The translations under genes were made by a program, and so were the position numbers. Positions 1 through 7,031 of a stretch of 64,000 nt of DNA are shown here, piece by piece. The notes beneath the pieces were generated by a model. That model saw only the letters and a list, made by a program, of their open reading frames with translations. It searched no databases and had not been told where the DNA came from. The DNA is from UBA4615 sp964399635. GTDB taxonomy: Bacteria; Pseudomonadota; Gammaproteobacteria; Burkholderiales; Burkholderiaceae_E. Numbering within the stretch: the stretch's first letter is position 1; each line of letters starts with the position of its first letter. Where the stretch lies: NCBI GenBank assembly GCA_964399635.1, contig CAYNRU010000046.1, positions 1 to 64,000 on the forward strand, read 5' to 3'.

Positions 1-139
1 CAGCCGGATCATGGACGCCGACTTCGCCAAGGAGACCGCAGCGCTCACCCGCGCGCAGATCCTGCAGCAGGCCGGCACCGCGATGCTCGCCCAGGCGAAC
101 CAGGCGCCGCAGAACGTGCTGTCCCTGCTGCGCGGCTGA
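1..139 (+). CDS. fliC: Flagellin, C-terminal fragment (cut by window edge)
   Basis: Only the last 45 codons are inside the window, read from base 2 to a TGA at 137-139. They encode the conserved flagellin D0 C-terminal helix, with MDADFAKETAALTRAQILQQ and then AGTAMLAQANQ. The DNA is almost identical to the end of the next gene (1057-1195), so these are tandem flagellin paralogues. They diverge only in the last residues: this copy ends NVLSLLRG, the next ends QVLQLLQR. The D0 helix packs in the filament core and carries the export and chaperone-binding region. The rest of the gene lies upstream of the window, so it cannot be judged whether this copy is intact. Confidence 0.9.
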   Translation, partial: SRIMDADFAKETAALTRAQILQQAGTAMLAQANQAPQNVLSLLRG

Positions 140-165
140 CCCCGCCCGAAGCCTCCGCGCGCGTC

Positions 166-190
166 GGGCGCCCCCCCATGGGGAGCGCCC
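166..190 (+). terminator. Hairpin downstream of first flagellin, possible terminator
   Basis: GGGCGCCCC faces GGGGAGCGCCC with a short loop and one bulge, 26 nt after the stop codon of the partial flagellin. No T-run follows, so it may only stabilise the mRNA 3' end or act weakly as a terminator. The remaining space before the next flagellin (191-349) shows no sigma-28-type promoter that I can recognise. Confidence 0.35.
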
Positions 191-349
191 GGCGGGCCGT
201 GGCGAGCGCGGCCGGCTCGAATAGCAGCGAATCGACAGCCCTTTTCGGCACAATGAACTCCTATAGCCTCAGGCATCGTGGCGACTCCTCACCGGGAGCC
301 ACGGCGACATCGCGTCGACAGCGGTTCCCCTCTACGCCAGGAGAACCCG

Positions 350-1195
350 ATGTCCCAGGTGATCAACACCAACCTCACTTCGCTGAACGCTCAGCGAAAC
401 CTCTCGGGTACCCAGAATCAGCTGGGCACCGCGATCCAGCGCCTCTCGAGCGGCCTGCGCGTCAACAGCGCCAAGGACGACGCGGCGGGCCTGGCGATCG
501 CCAACCGGATGGACGCGCAAGCACGCGGCATGAACGTCGCGATCCGCAACGCCAACGACGGCATCTCCCTGTCGCAGGTGGCCGAGGGCGCGCTCGGCAA
601 GGTCACCGACATGTTGCAGCGCATGCGCGAGCTCGCCGTGCAGGCGGCCAACTCGACCAACACCTCGGCCGACCGGACCAATCTGAACGCGGAGTTCCGC
701 CAGCTTGCCGACGAGGTCGACCGTACGCTGACCAGCACCCGCTTCAATGGCCAGGCCATCCTCGCGAGCAGCGCGGGCGCCCTGACCTTCCAGATCGGCG
801 CGAACAACGCGACCAACGACCAGTTGACGGTGACCACCGGCAACATGGCGACCAACACGAGCATCGCCGCGGTGACGACCACCGGCACCGTGATCAACGG
901 CGCGACCGGCGGCGCCGCTTCGACGGCGATCACCACGATCGACACGGCGCTCGACGTCATCAACAGCGAGCGCGCGACCTACGGCGCGGTGCAGAACCGC
1001 TTCGAGGCGGTGATCGCCAATCTGCAGATCGCCGCGGAGAACCAGACCGCCGCGCGCAGCCGGATCATGGACGCCGACTTCGCCAAGGAGACCGCGGCGC
1101 TCACCCGCGCGCAGATCCTGCAGCAGGCCGGCACCGCGATGCTGGCACAGGCGAACCAGGTGCCGCAGCAGGTCCTGCAGCTGCTGCAGCGCTGA
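350..1195 (+). CDS. fliC: Flagellin (filament subunit)
   Basis: This 281-residue flagellin is the extracellular filament subunit, exported by the flagellar type III apparatus. It has the conserved N-terminal domain (MSQVINTNLTSLNAQRNL, then LSSGLRVNSAKDDAAGLAIA) and the C-terminal domain (about residues 205-281). The central region is short and rich in Thr, Ala and Gly. The length is at the small end for flagellins, so the surface-exposed D2/D3 domains are essentially absent. The ATG at 350 is chosen because CAGGAGA lies just upstream and the protein then begins exactly at the family's conserved N-terminus; an upstream in-frame ATG would add an unsupported tail. Its 3' end is nearly identical to the preceding flagellin. 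Many Ser and Thr residues in the short middle could accept O-linked glycans, which bears on the glycan cluster at 35.6-42.2 kb. Confidence 0.97.
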   Translation: MSQVINTNLTSLNAQRNLSGTQNQLGTAIQRLSSGLRVNSAKDDAAGLAIANRMDAQARGMNVAIRNANDGISLSQVAEGALGKVTDMLQRMRELAVQAANSTNTSADRTNLNAEFRQLADEVDRTLTSTRFNGQAILASSAGALTFQIGANNATNDQLTVTTGNMATNTSIAAVTTTGTVINGATGGAASTAITTIDTALDVINSERATYGAVQNRFEAVIANLQIAAENQTAARSRIMDADFAKETAALTRAQILQQAGTAMLAQANQVPQQVLQLLQR

Positions 1196-1221
1196 CCCCG
1201 CACGCCCTCTCGGGCACACCC

Positions 1222-1258
1222 ACCGCCGGCCCGGGCAACGTCCCGTCCGGCGGTTTTG
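1222..1258 (+). terminator. Intrinsic terminator after fliC
   Basis: ACCGCCGG (1222-1229) pairs perfectly with CCGGCGGT (1247-1254). The loop holds a second small CGGG/CCCG pairing, and a TTTT run begins at 1254. It stands 26 nt after the flagellin stop and 20 nt before fliD. It therefore probably separates the abundant flagellin message from fliD. Confidence 0.7.
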
Positions 1259-1278
1259 CCGTTTCGGAGTAGACCGCC

Positions 1279-2712
1279 ATGGCCTCGCCCATCACCGCCA
1301 GCAACAGCATCGACGTCCAGGGAATGGTGCAGTCCTTGATGAAGGCCGAGTCCCGGCCGCTGACGCAGATGAAGACCGAGGCCAAGAAGATCGACACCAA
1401 GATCTCGGCCTACGGCAAGCTGCAGAGCCAGATCTCTGGGTTTCGGGACGCGGCCGCGACGCTGGCTCGATTCGAGACCTGGCGGGCGGTCAAGGCCACC
1501 AGCGGCAACGCCGCCGCGGTCGAGATCACGGCCGGGGCAGGGGCGACCGCGACCCAGCGCGCGATCGAGGTTCAAAAACTCGCGCAGTCGCAGACCGTCA
1601 CCAGCGGCGCGCTCGCCGGCTCCGACACGGTGGTCGGCGGGGGCACGCTGCGCATCCAGCTCGGCACGCAGCCTTCGGGCGCGAGCAGCTTCACGCCGGA
1701 CGCCGCGCGGCCCGAGGTGTCGGTGACGGTCGCCGCGGGCGCGACGCTCGCCGAGGTGCGCGACGCCATCAACGGCGCCGGCGCCGGCGTGCGTGCGTCC
1801 ATCGTGCGCGACGGCGACCAGGTCCGGCTGTTCGTAACCGGCACCACCAGCGGCGCCAACCAGGCCTTCCGCCTGCAGGCCGACGACGGCGACGGCAACA
1901 GCTCCGACACCGCGGGCCTGTCCTCGATCGCCTTCGACCCGACGGCCGCTGCGGGTGCGGGACGCAACCTGACGATGATGCGCGCCGCGAGCGACGCCGA
2001 GTACACGATCGACGGCGTCGCCCTGACCGCGCACAGCAACCGGATCGCGGGCGCGCTCGACGGCGTGGACCTCGTGCTCAAGCAGGTGACGACCGCGCCG
2101 GTACTTCTGGACGTCGACGTCGACGCGCAGGCGCTGCAGGAGTCGCTAAAGAAGTTCGTGACCGCCTACAACTCGATGAACACCTTGCTCGCCGAGCAGA
2201 CCAAGTACGACGAGACCAGCAAGGTCGCGGGTGTGCTGCAGGGCGACCGCTCGGCGGTCGGCATCTTGTCCCAGGTGCGCGCGATCGTGCGCGAGACGGT
2301 GACCGGCGGCACGCTCACCAAGCTCGCCGATGTCGGGGTCTCGCTGCAGCGCGACGGCTCGCTGCAGCTCAAGTCCTCGACCTTCGAGTCGGCTGCGACC
2401 GACCCGACGAGGCTCGAGACGCTGTTCGCCGCGGTAGGCACCGGCGAGACCGACCGCGGCCTGATGCAGCGCTTCCGGGACCTCGGCGACCGCCTGATCG
2501 GCAGCGACGGCTCTGTGAAGACCGCGACCGATGCATGGGCAGCGCGTCTGGCTGCCAACAAGAAGCGCCAGGGCGCGTTCGAGGTTCGGATGACCGAAGT
2601 CGAGCAGCGCCTGCTGCGCCAGTACAGCTCGCTCGACGCGCAGCTGGCCGCCTCGCAGCAGTCGAGCAGCCAACTCGCCAGCGCGCTCGCCGGCCTGCCC
2701 AAGCGCGGCTGA
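1279..2712 (+). CDS. fliD: Flagellar hook-associated protein 2 (filament cap)
   Basis: FliD forms the pentameric cap that folds flagellin subunits at the filament tip. The protein is 477 residues, normal for the family. The N-terminal domain opens with ITASNSIDVQGMVQSLM and KAESRPLTQM, the typical FliD_N signature. The C-terminal FliD_C domain (about residues 235-460) contains the LKKFVTAYNSMN stretch and a late coiled-coil segment. It follows the flagellin across an intrinsic terminator and precedes fliS and fliT, the standard order. A GGAG at 1266-1269 may serve as ribosome-binding site. Confidence 0.95.
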   Translation: MASPITASNSIDVQGMVQSLMKAESRPLTQMKTEAKKIDTKISAYGKLQSQISGFRDAAATLARFETWRAVKATSGNAAAVEITAGAGATATQRAIEVQKLAQSQTVTSGALAGSDTVVGGGTLRIQLGTQPSGASSFTPDAARPEVSVTVAAGATLAEVRDAINGAGAGVRASIVRDGDQVRLFVTGTTSGANQAFRLQADDGDGNSSDTAGLSSIAFDPTAAAGAGRNLTMMRAASDAEYTIDGVALTAHSNRIAGALDGVDLVLKQVTTAPVLLDVDVDAQALQESLKKFVTAYNSMNTLLAEQTKYDETSKVAGVLQGDRSAVGILSQVRAIVRETVTGGTLTKLADVGVSLQRDGSLQLKSSTFESAATDPTRLETLFAAVGTGETDRGLMQRFRDLGDRLIGSDGSVKTATDAWAARLAANKKRQGAFEVRMTEVEQRLLRQYSSLDAQLAASQQSSSQLASALAGLPKRG

Positions 2713-2732
2713 CGACAGGCGGCAAGAACGGC

Positions 2733-2759
2733 TAAAGCCGGCCGCGGGAACGCCGATAA
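2733..2759 (+). promoter_or_regulatory. FliA (sigma-28) promoter upstream of fliS
   Basis: TAAA at 2733-2736, a spacer of exactly 15 nt, and GCCGATAA at 2752-2759 reproduce the sigma-28 consensus in full. The site sits 36 nt before the fliS ATG, inside the fliD-fliS gap. It predicts late, FliA-dependent transcription of fliS, fliT and perhaps the PilZ gene. Confidence 0.85.
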
Positions 2760-2795
2760 CACAAACATCGGTTTGTTTCTCTCGGAAGGCCTCAC

Positions 2796-3212
2796 ATGTT
2801 CGGTAACGCCGCCTACGCCTCGAATGCCTACCGCCGCCTCGCCGCCGAGAGCTCGGCTCTCGGCGCTGACAGCCACCAGCTGATCGCCCTGCTGTTCACG
2901 GCCTCGCTGGCCGCGATCGGGCAGGCGCGCAGCGCCCTCGCGCGCCGCGACATCGCCGCCAAGGCCGTCGCGTCGTCAAAGGCGATCCGGCTGGTCGACG
3001 AGGGCCTCAAGGTCGCCGTGGACCGGTCGCAGGGCGCGATCGGCGAGTCGCTCTATCAGATCTACGACTACTGCACGCGCCGCTTGCTGCACGCGCACCT
3101 CAAGCACGACGACGCTGCCTACGCCGAGGTCGCGCATCTGCTCGGCCAGATCCACGACGGGTGGCGCGGCATCGCACCGGGCGGCGACCCATCGGTCCGT
3201 CGCGCAGCATGA
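2796..3212 (+). CDS. fliS: Flagellin export chaperone FliS
   Basis: FliS binds the disordered C-terminus of newly made flagellin in the cytoplasm, prevents premature polymerisation and delivers it to the export gate. The 138-residue all-helical protein has the family pattern: an N-terminal YASNAYRR segment, a HQLIALLFTASLAAIGQAR helix, and DYCTRRLLHAHLKHD later on. It is preceded by a consensus sigma-28 promoter. Its stop codon overlaps the next start (ATGA at 3209-3212), so FliS and the FliT-like protein are probably translationally coupled. Confidence 0.95.
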   Translation: MFGNAAYASNAYRRLAAESSALGADSHQLIALLFTASLAAIGQARSALARRDIAAKAVASSKAIRLVDEGLKVAVDRSQGAIGESLYQIYDYCTRRLLHAHLKHDDAAYAEVAHLLGQIHDGWRGIAPGGDPSVRRAA

Positions 3213-3553
3213 CCGGCACGCGGGCCGAGGCTGAGATCAGCCGCCTGATCGGCTTTTACATTTCGATCGAGCAGGCGAGCCGCGACATGCTCGCCGCCGC
3301 ACGTGAGAGCGACTGGAGCCGGGTCGGATCGATCCAGGAACACTGCAGCCTGCTGATCGACCAGGTGCGGCGACTCAACGGCAAGGTGGTGCTGTCGCGC
3401 AACGAGCAGCGCGCAAAGCTGCGCATCATCCGCCAGATCGTCCAGAACGAGGCGCAGATCCGCCGTCTGGCCCACCCGTGGACGGACCGCTACGATCACC
3501 TGGTGTTCGGCGGCGCCGGCAGCGGCGAACGCGCGGGCGACCTGACCGCCTGA
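3209..3553 (+). CDS. fliT: FliT-like flagellar chaperone
   Basis: This small helical protein of 114 residues sits immediately after fliS. The chosen ATG at 3209 overlaps the fliS stop; the longer in-frame start would lie within fliS and add a basic, non-helical tail. In enteric bacteria FliT is the export chaperone for FliD and also inhibits FlhDC. Sequence conservation in the family is low, so the assignment rests on position, size, the predicted long amphipathic helices (for example around ISRLIGFYISIEQASRDML) and the fliDST gene order. The role in regulation cannot be judged from sequence. Confidence 0.75.
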   Translation: MTGTRAEAEISRLIGFYISIEQASRDMLAAARESDWSRVGSIQEHCSLLIDQVRRLNGKVVLSRNEQRAKLRIIRQIVQNEAQIRRLAHPWTDRYDHLVFGGAGSGERAGDLTA

Positions 3554-3584
3554 GGTCCGGGCTCCGACCCCGCGCGCGCCCGCC

Positions 3585-4355
3585 ATGTCCAGCCACCGAC
3601 CCGAGACCGATCCCGGTCTGCTCGAGCGCTACGGCGTGCCAGACCGGGCGGAGCGCAGCCGGCTGCTGGCCGAGCTGGTCGCGGGCTCGGAGCGGGTGAG
3701 GCTGCATGCGGCCGACGACCACGGTTGCTTCGTCGAGTCTCGCCTGCTCTCGATCGACGCGACGGACGGCTCGCTCGAGCTCGAGCTCGAGCTCGAGATG
3801 GGGGACACCCGCCGGGAGGCATTCGTTCGAGCCGGGCGGGTCACCGCGACGGCGCTGATCGCCAGCGTCAAACTGCAGTTCGAGCTCGAGCCGTTCGTGC
3901 TGCGCGAGCTCGCCGGGGAAAGGTCCCGACTGCACGCGCCGCTGCCCGTGGTTTTGGTCAGGCTGCAGCGGCGGGAGGCCTTCCGCGTGGCGCCCGCCAC
4001 CGAGTCGACCGCGCGCCTGTGGGTGCGCGACCCGGGCGGGCCGGACGGCGAGCGCCGCATCCCGGTGACGGACGTGTCGGCCACTGGCCTGGGGCTGCGG
4101 ATGCAGCGCAGTGACTCGGACGCGCCGGTGGTCGGCACGGTCTTCGATCGGGTCCGCATGGAGTTGCCCGGCACGTCGCCGATCCATTGCGACCTGGTGG
4201 TGCGGGCGATCGGGGCCGACCTGTCGGGCGAACGCGGCGCCCTGAGGGTTGGCTGCGAGTTCACGGGGCTGGACTCAGCCGCGGCACGCGCGGTCCAGGT
4301 CTTCGTGAACACGGCACAGACGCGCGGCCGACGGCTGCGTCCCGCACGCGCCTGA
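3585..4355 (+). CDS. ycgR: PilZ-domain c-di-GMP receptor, YcgR-like flagellar brake
   Basis: The 256-residue protein has an N-terminal YcgR-type domain (about 1-125) and a C-terminal PilZ domain (about 126-240). The c-di-GMP-binding signature is present as RREAFRV (RxxxR) followed by DVSATGLGL (DxSxxG). YcgR proteins bind c-di-GMP and act on the motor to slow or bias rotation. Placement right after fliT fits that role, and a diguanylate cyclase with a sigma-28-like promoter is encoded at 28752-30392. Residues 64-71 are LELELELE, encoded by four perfect tandem CTCGAG copies; this short repeat lies in the N-terminal domain and could vary in length without breaking the frame. Confidence 0.85.
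   Translation: MSSHRPETDPGLLERYGVPDRAERSRLLAELVAGSERVRLHAADDHGCFVESRLLSIDATDGSLELELELEMGDTRREAFVRAGRVTATALIASVKLQFELEPFVLRELAGERSRLHAPLPVVLVRLQRREAFRVAPATESTARLWVRDPGGPDGERRIPVTDVSATGLGLRMQRSDSDAPVVGTVFDRVRMELPGTSPIHCDLVVRAIGADLSGERGALRVGCEFTGLDSAAARAVQVFVNTAQTRGRRLRPARA
3774..3797 (+). repeat. Four tandem CTCGAG hexamers inside the PilZ gene
   Basis: The hexamer CTCGAG, itself a palindrome, is repeated four times without interruption and reads as Leu-Glu four times in the PilZ gene. Hexamer gain or loss would change the protein by two residues per unit while keeping the frame. Confidence 0.9.
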
Positions 4356-4474
4356 CCCGGGCGGGTCGTCCGGCCCGGGATTCGCGCCTGGCCGTCGCGC
4401 AATGCTTCGACCCGGGCGCGATACTCCTCGGGGCCAGCTGCAGGCGTGCCGGCGCCCCTGCCGCGGGCACATCC

Positions 4475-4769
4475 ATGACCCTCCAACCGTCGACGCCCGC
4501 GGCGCAGGCAAGCGTGCTGCCGCTGTTCGCGGCCGCCGCCGCCTCTTTCGCGGCCTGCGTCGCCTGCCTGCATTTCTCCAGCGTCTGGGGATGGATGCTG
4601 CTGTTCGGTCAGACGGCCGGCCACGACCGCCACCGCGGCTGGGCTGGTGCCGATGGCCATGCGCCCGGGCTGGCGCGTCGAGGCCGGGCTGATCCCCGTC
4701 GCGATCGGCCTGCCGCTCGCCGCCGCGTCGTGGAGTCGCTCGTGCCGCCGCCCGACACAGGCCAGATGA
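4475..4769 (+). pseudogene. Possible small membrane protein, apparently frameshifted
   Basis: The 519-nt gap between the PilZ gene and fliE has no recognised gene. An ATG at 4475 opens a frame whose first 45 residues look real: a hydrophobic stretch ASVLPLFAAAAASFAACVAC, then WGWMLLFG. After about base 4608 that frame becomes Arg/Gly-rich and shadow-like. The +1 frame instead continues as a second hydrophobic segment (AGLIPVAIGLPLAAASW) and stops at 4767-4769. The simplest reading is a two-segment membrane protein of about 95 residues with one frameshift, either real or a sequencing error. No family is recognised. The rest of the gap (4356-4474 and 4770-4874) shows nothing I can support. Confidence 0.3.
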
Positions 4770-4874
4770 CGGCGCGCCACAGCTCGGGATGTGGACGGAC
4801 GCGTCCGGCGATGGCGCGCCGGGTCGGGCGTCGCGCGATGTGTCCGGGAAGCGGCGCCTGCGGCGTGCGCGCGC

Positions 4875-5204
4875 TCAGACCTGCATGTTCATGATGTCTG
4901 TGTACGCCGACACCAGCCGGTTGCGCACGGTGAGCGCCGCCTGGAAGCCGATCTGAGCCTTCTGCATGGCGACCATGGTCTCCTCCAGGCTGACGCCCTC
5001 GGCGCCGGCCTGGAACTGCTTCTGGAGCGCACCCGCGTCGCTCTGTGTCTGCGACACCGACTTCAGCGCCTCGCCCAGCGCGCTGGCGAACGAGGCGCCG
5101 CCGGCAGCGCCGGCACCAGCCACCGCGGGAGCGCCGCCAGGGGCGCCCGACTGCAGTGCCTTCTGCAGTGACGACAGGATCGCGGGCGTCAGCTTGACAT
5201 CCAT
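4875..5204 (-). CDS. fliE: Flagellar hook-basal body complex protein FliE
   Basis: FliE joins the MS ring to the proximal rod and is the first rod protein exported. The 109-residue product has the family's C-terminal helices (SLEETMVAMQKAQIGFQAAL and VRNRLVSAYTDIMNMQV) after an Ala/Gly-rich linker. It is transcribed alone and divergently from fliF, with a 153-nt intergenic region between the two starts. On the minus strand that region carries TTAAGTTC (5265-5258), which resembles a sigma-28 -35 element, but the matching -10 is weak. Confidence 0.95.
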   Translation of the reverse strand: MDVKLTPAILSSLQKALQSGAPGGAPAVAGAGAAGGASFASALGEALKSVSQTQSDAGALQKQFQAGAEGVSLEETMVAMQKAQIGFQAALTVRNRLVSAYTDIMNMQV

Positions 5205-5302
5205 GGACGGCTCCCGTTCCAGGCTTCGATTCCGACCGATCGTAGGCAGCCGCGCGGGAACTTAAGCGCCGAAAACGCAGGGATGCGCGCCGCTTATCGC
5301 GC

Positions 5303-5329
5303 TCAAGCCGGGGCATCCCGCTCCGACAA
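5303..5329 (+). promoter_or_regulatory. Sigma-28-like promoter upstream of fliF
   Basis: TCAA at 5303-5306, a 15-nt spacer and TCCGACAA at 5322-5329 match the FliA pattern (TAAA/TCAA, N15, GCCGATAA) with the right spacing and six of eight -10 positions. The site ends 28 nt before the fliF ATG. It would allow FliA to drive or boost the fliFGHIJK operon. Confidence 0.55.
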
Positions 5330-5357
5330 TGGGCCTCACGTCGGTACCTGGACAGTC

Positions 5358-6995
5358 ATGGAAACTTCGTTGACCCCCTCGATGGGCATGCCCGCCGCGC
5401 AGACTGTGTTCGGCGCGCTCCCGATGCGCAACAAGATGATGCTCGGCGTCGGCGTGGCCGCCCTCGCGGCAGTCATCGCGGTCGCCGCGATGTGGGCCCG
5501 CACGCCGGACTACCGGGTGCTGTTCTCCAATCTGTCCGACCGGGATGGCGGATCGGTGGTGGCGGCGCTGTCGCAGATGAACATGCCCTACAAGTTCTCC
5601 GACGTGGGCGGCGTGATCATGGTGCCGGCCGACAAGGTCCACGACGTCCGTCTGAAGCTCGCCTCGCAGGGGCTGCCCAAGGGCGGCACGGTGGGGTTCG
5701 AGCTGGTGGAGACGCAGAAGTTCGGGACGACGCAGTTCCAGGAGCGGCTCAACTACCAGCGCGGCCTCGAGGGCGAACTCGCCCGCTCGATCATGGCGCT
5801 CTCGGCGGTGTCGGGCGCGCGGGTCCACCTGGCCCTGCCGACCGCCAACGGCTTCTTCCGCGAGCAGCAAAAGCCCTCGGCCTCGGTGCTGCTGACGCTG
5901 CATCCGGGCAGGCTCCTCGAGCGCGCCCAGGTCGCGGGCATCATCCACCTCGTCGCCTCGTCGATCCCCGACATGACGCCCAAGCAGGTCAGCGTGATCG
6001 ACCAGTCGGGCGGACTGCTGTCCAACCAGGGCGATGGTCCGCAGTCGGCCGGCCTCGACCCGAACCAGCTGCAGTACCTGCGCACGGTGGAGCAGGCCTA
6101 TATCGCCCGGATCGTCGAGATCGTCGAGCCGATCGTCGGGCGCGGCAACGTCAAGGCGCAGGTCACCGCCGACGTCGATTTCACGATGTCCGAGTCCACT
6201 GCCGAGCAGTACCGTCCCAACCAGGGGACCGAGCCGGCCGCCGTGCGCAGCCAGCAGGTCAACGAGGCGTCGGGCGGCGCCGGCGCGACCCCCGCGCAAG
6301 GCGTGGCGGGCGCGATGTCGAACCAGGTCCCGACGACGCCCACCGCACCGGTCAACGGCGCGGCCCAGCCGCTCGGCCAGGGAGCGGGCGCGGGCGGCGC
6401 GCAGGCGGGGCGGGACACGCGCAAGGAGTCGACCACCAACTTCGAGGTCGACAAGACGGTCCGCGTGGTGCGCAACGCCAGCGGCAACGTCAAGCGGCTG
6501 ACCGCTGCGGTGGTGGTCAACCACCGGCGCACGCTGGACGACGACGGCAAGGCGACGCTGACGCCGCTGGACCCGAAGGAAGTCGAGCAGATCCAGTCGC
6601 TGGTGCGCGAGGCGATCGGGTTCAGCAAGGACCGGGGGGACGCGCTGAACGTGGTGAACGCGCCGTTCTCGGTCGAGGATCTGCCCAAGCCCGAACCGCT
6701 GCCGGTGTGGAAGGATCCGGACATGATGGCGCTGGCGCGCAGCATCGGCGGCCAGGTCGGCCTGGTGCTGCTCGGCCTGCTCGCGATCTTCGGGGTCATC
6801 CGTCCCGCGCTCAGGAAGCTGCCCGCGCCCCCGCCGCGCCCCGGCGCGACCGCGGTGGTGGCCGACGACGACATCGCCCTGCCCCCGCCCAACAAGATCG
6901 CGGCGATCGGCGGCCCGTCGGACGAGGTGATGCGCCTCGCCCGGGAGAACCCGGCGACCGTCGCCAATGTCGTGCGGGGTTGGGTCAACACCTGA
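5358..6995 (+). CDS. fliF: Flagellar MS-ring protein FliF
   Basis: FliF oligomerises in the inner membrane to form the MS ring that houses the export gate and anchors FliG. The chosen ATG at 5358 gives 545 residues, normal for the family. A first membrane helix lies at about residues 28-45 (LGVGVAALAAVIAVAAMW), followed by the YscJ/FliF ring-building domain (RVLFSNLSDRDGGSVVAAL) and the C-terminal ring domain. A Gly/Ala-rich low-complexity loop is at about 310-355. A second membrane helix lies near residue 465, and the C-terminal tail that binds FliG ends VANVVRGWVNT. The longer in-frame start would add a non-family N-terminus lying over the putative promoter. fliG follows 36 nt downstream. 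Confidence 0.96.
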   Translation: METSLTPSMGMPAAQTVFGALPMRNKMMLGVGVAALAAVIAVAAMWARTPDYRVLFSNLSDRDGGSVVAALSQMNMPYKFSDVGGVIMVPADKVHDVRLKLASQGLPKGGTVGFELVETQKFGTTQFQERLNYQRGLEGELARSIMALSAVSGARVHLALPTANGFFREQQKPSASVLLTLHPGRLLERAQVAGIIHLVASSIPDMTPKQVSVIDQSGGLLSNQGDGPQSAGLDPNQLQYLRTVEQAYIARIVEIVEPIVGRGNVKAQVTADVDFTMSESTAEQYRPNQGTEPAAVRSQQVNEASGGAGATPAQGVAGAMSNQVPTTPTAPVNGAAQPLGQGAGAGGAQAGRDTRKESTTNFEVDKTVRVVRNASGNVKRLTAAVVVNHRRTLDDDGKATLTPLDPKEVEQIQSLVREAIGFSKDRGDALNVVNAPFSVEDLPKPEPLPVWKDPDMMALARSIGGQVGLVLLGLLAIFGVIRPALRKLPAPPPRPGATAVVADDDIALPPPNKIAAIGGPSDEVMRLARENPATVANVVRGWVNT

Positions 6996-7031
6996 CCTCC
7001 CGGCACCCGACCCCATTCCGGACGAAGCCAG

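Noticed and set aside
139..349. Search for a sigma-28 promoter upstream of the complete flagellin gene
   Set aside because: No TAAA/TCAA-N15-GCCGATAA-like arrangement was found, so no promoter is annotated even though flagellin genes are usually FliA-dependent.
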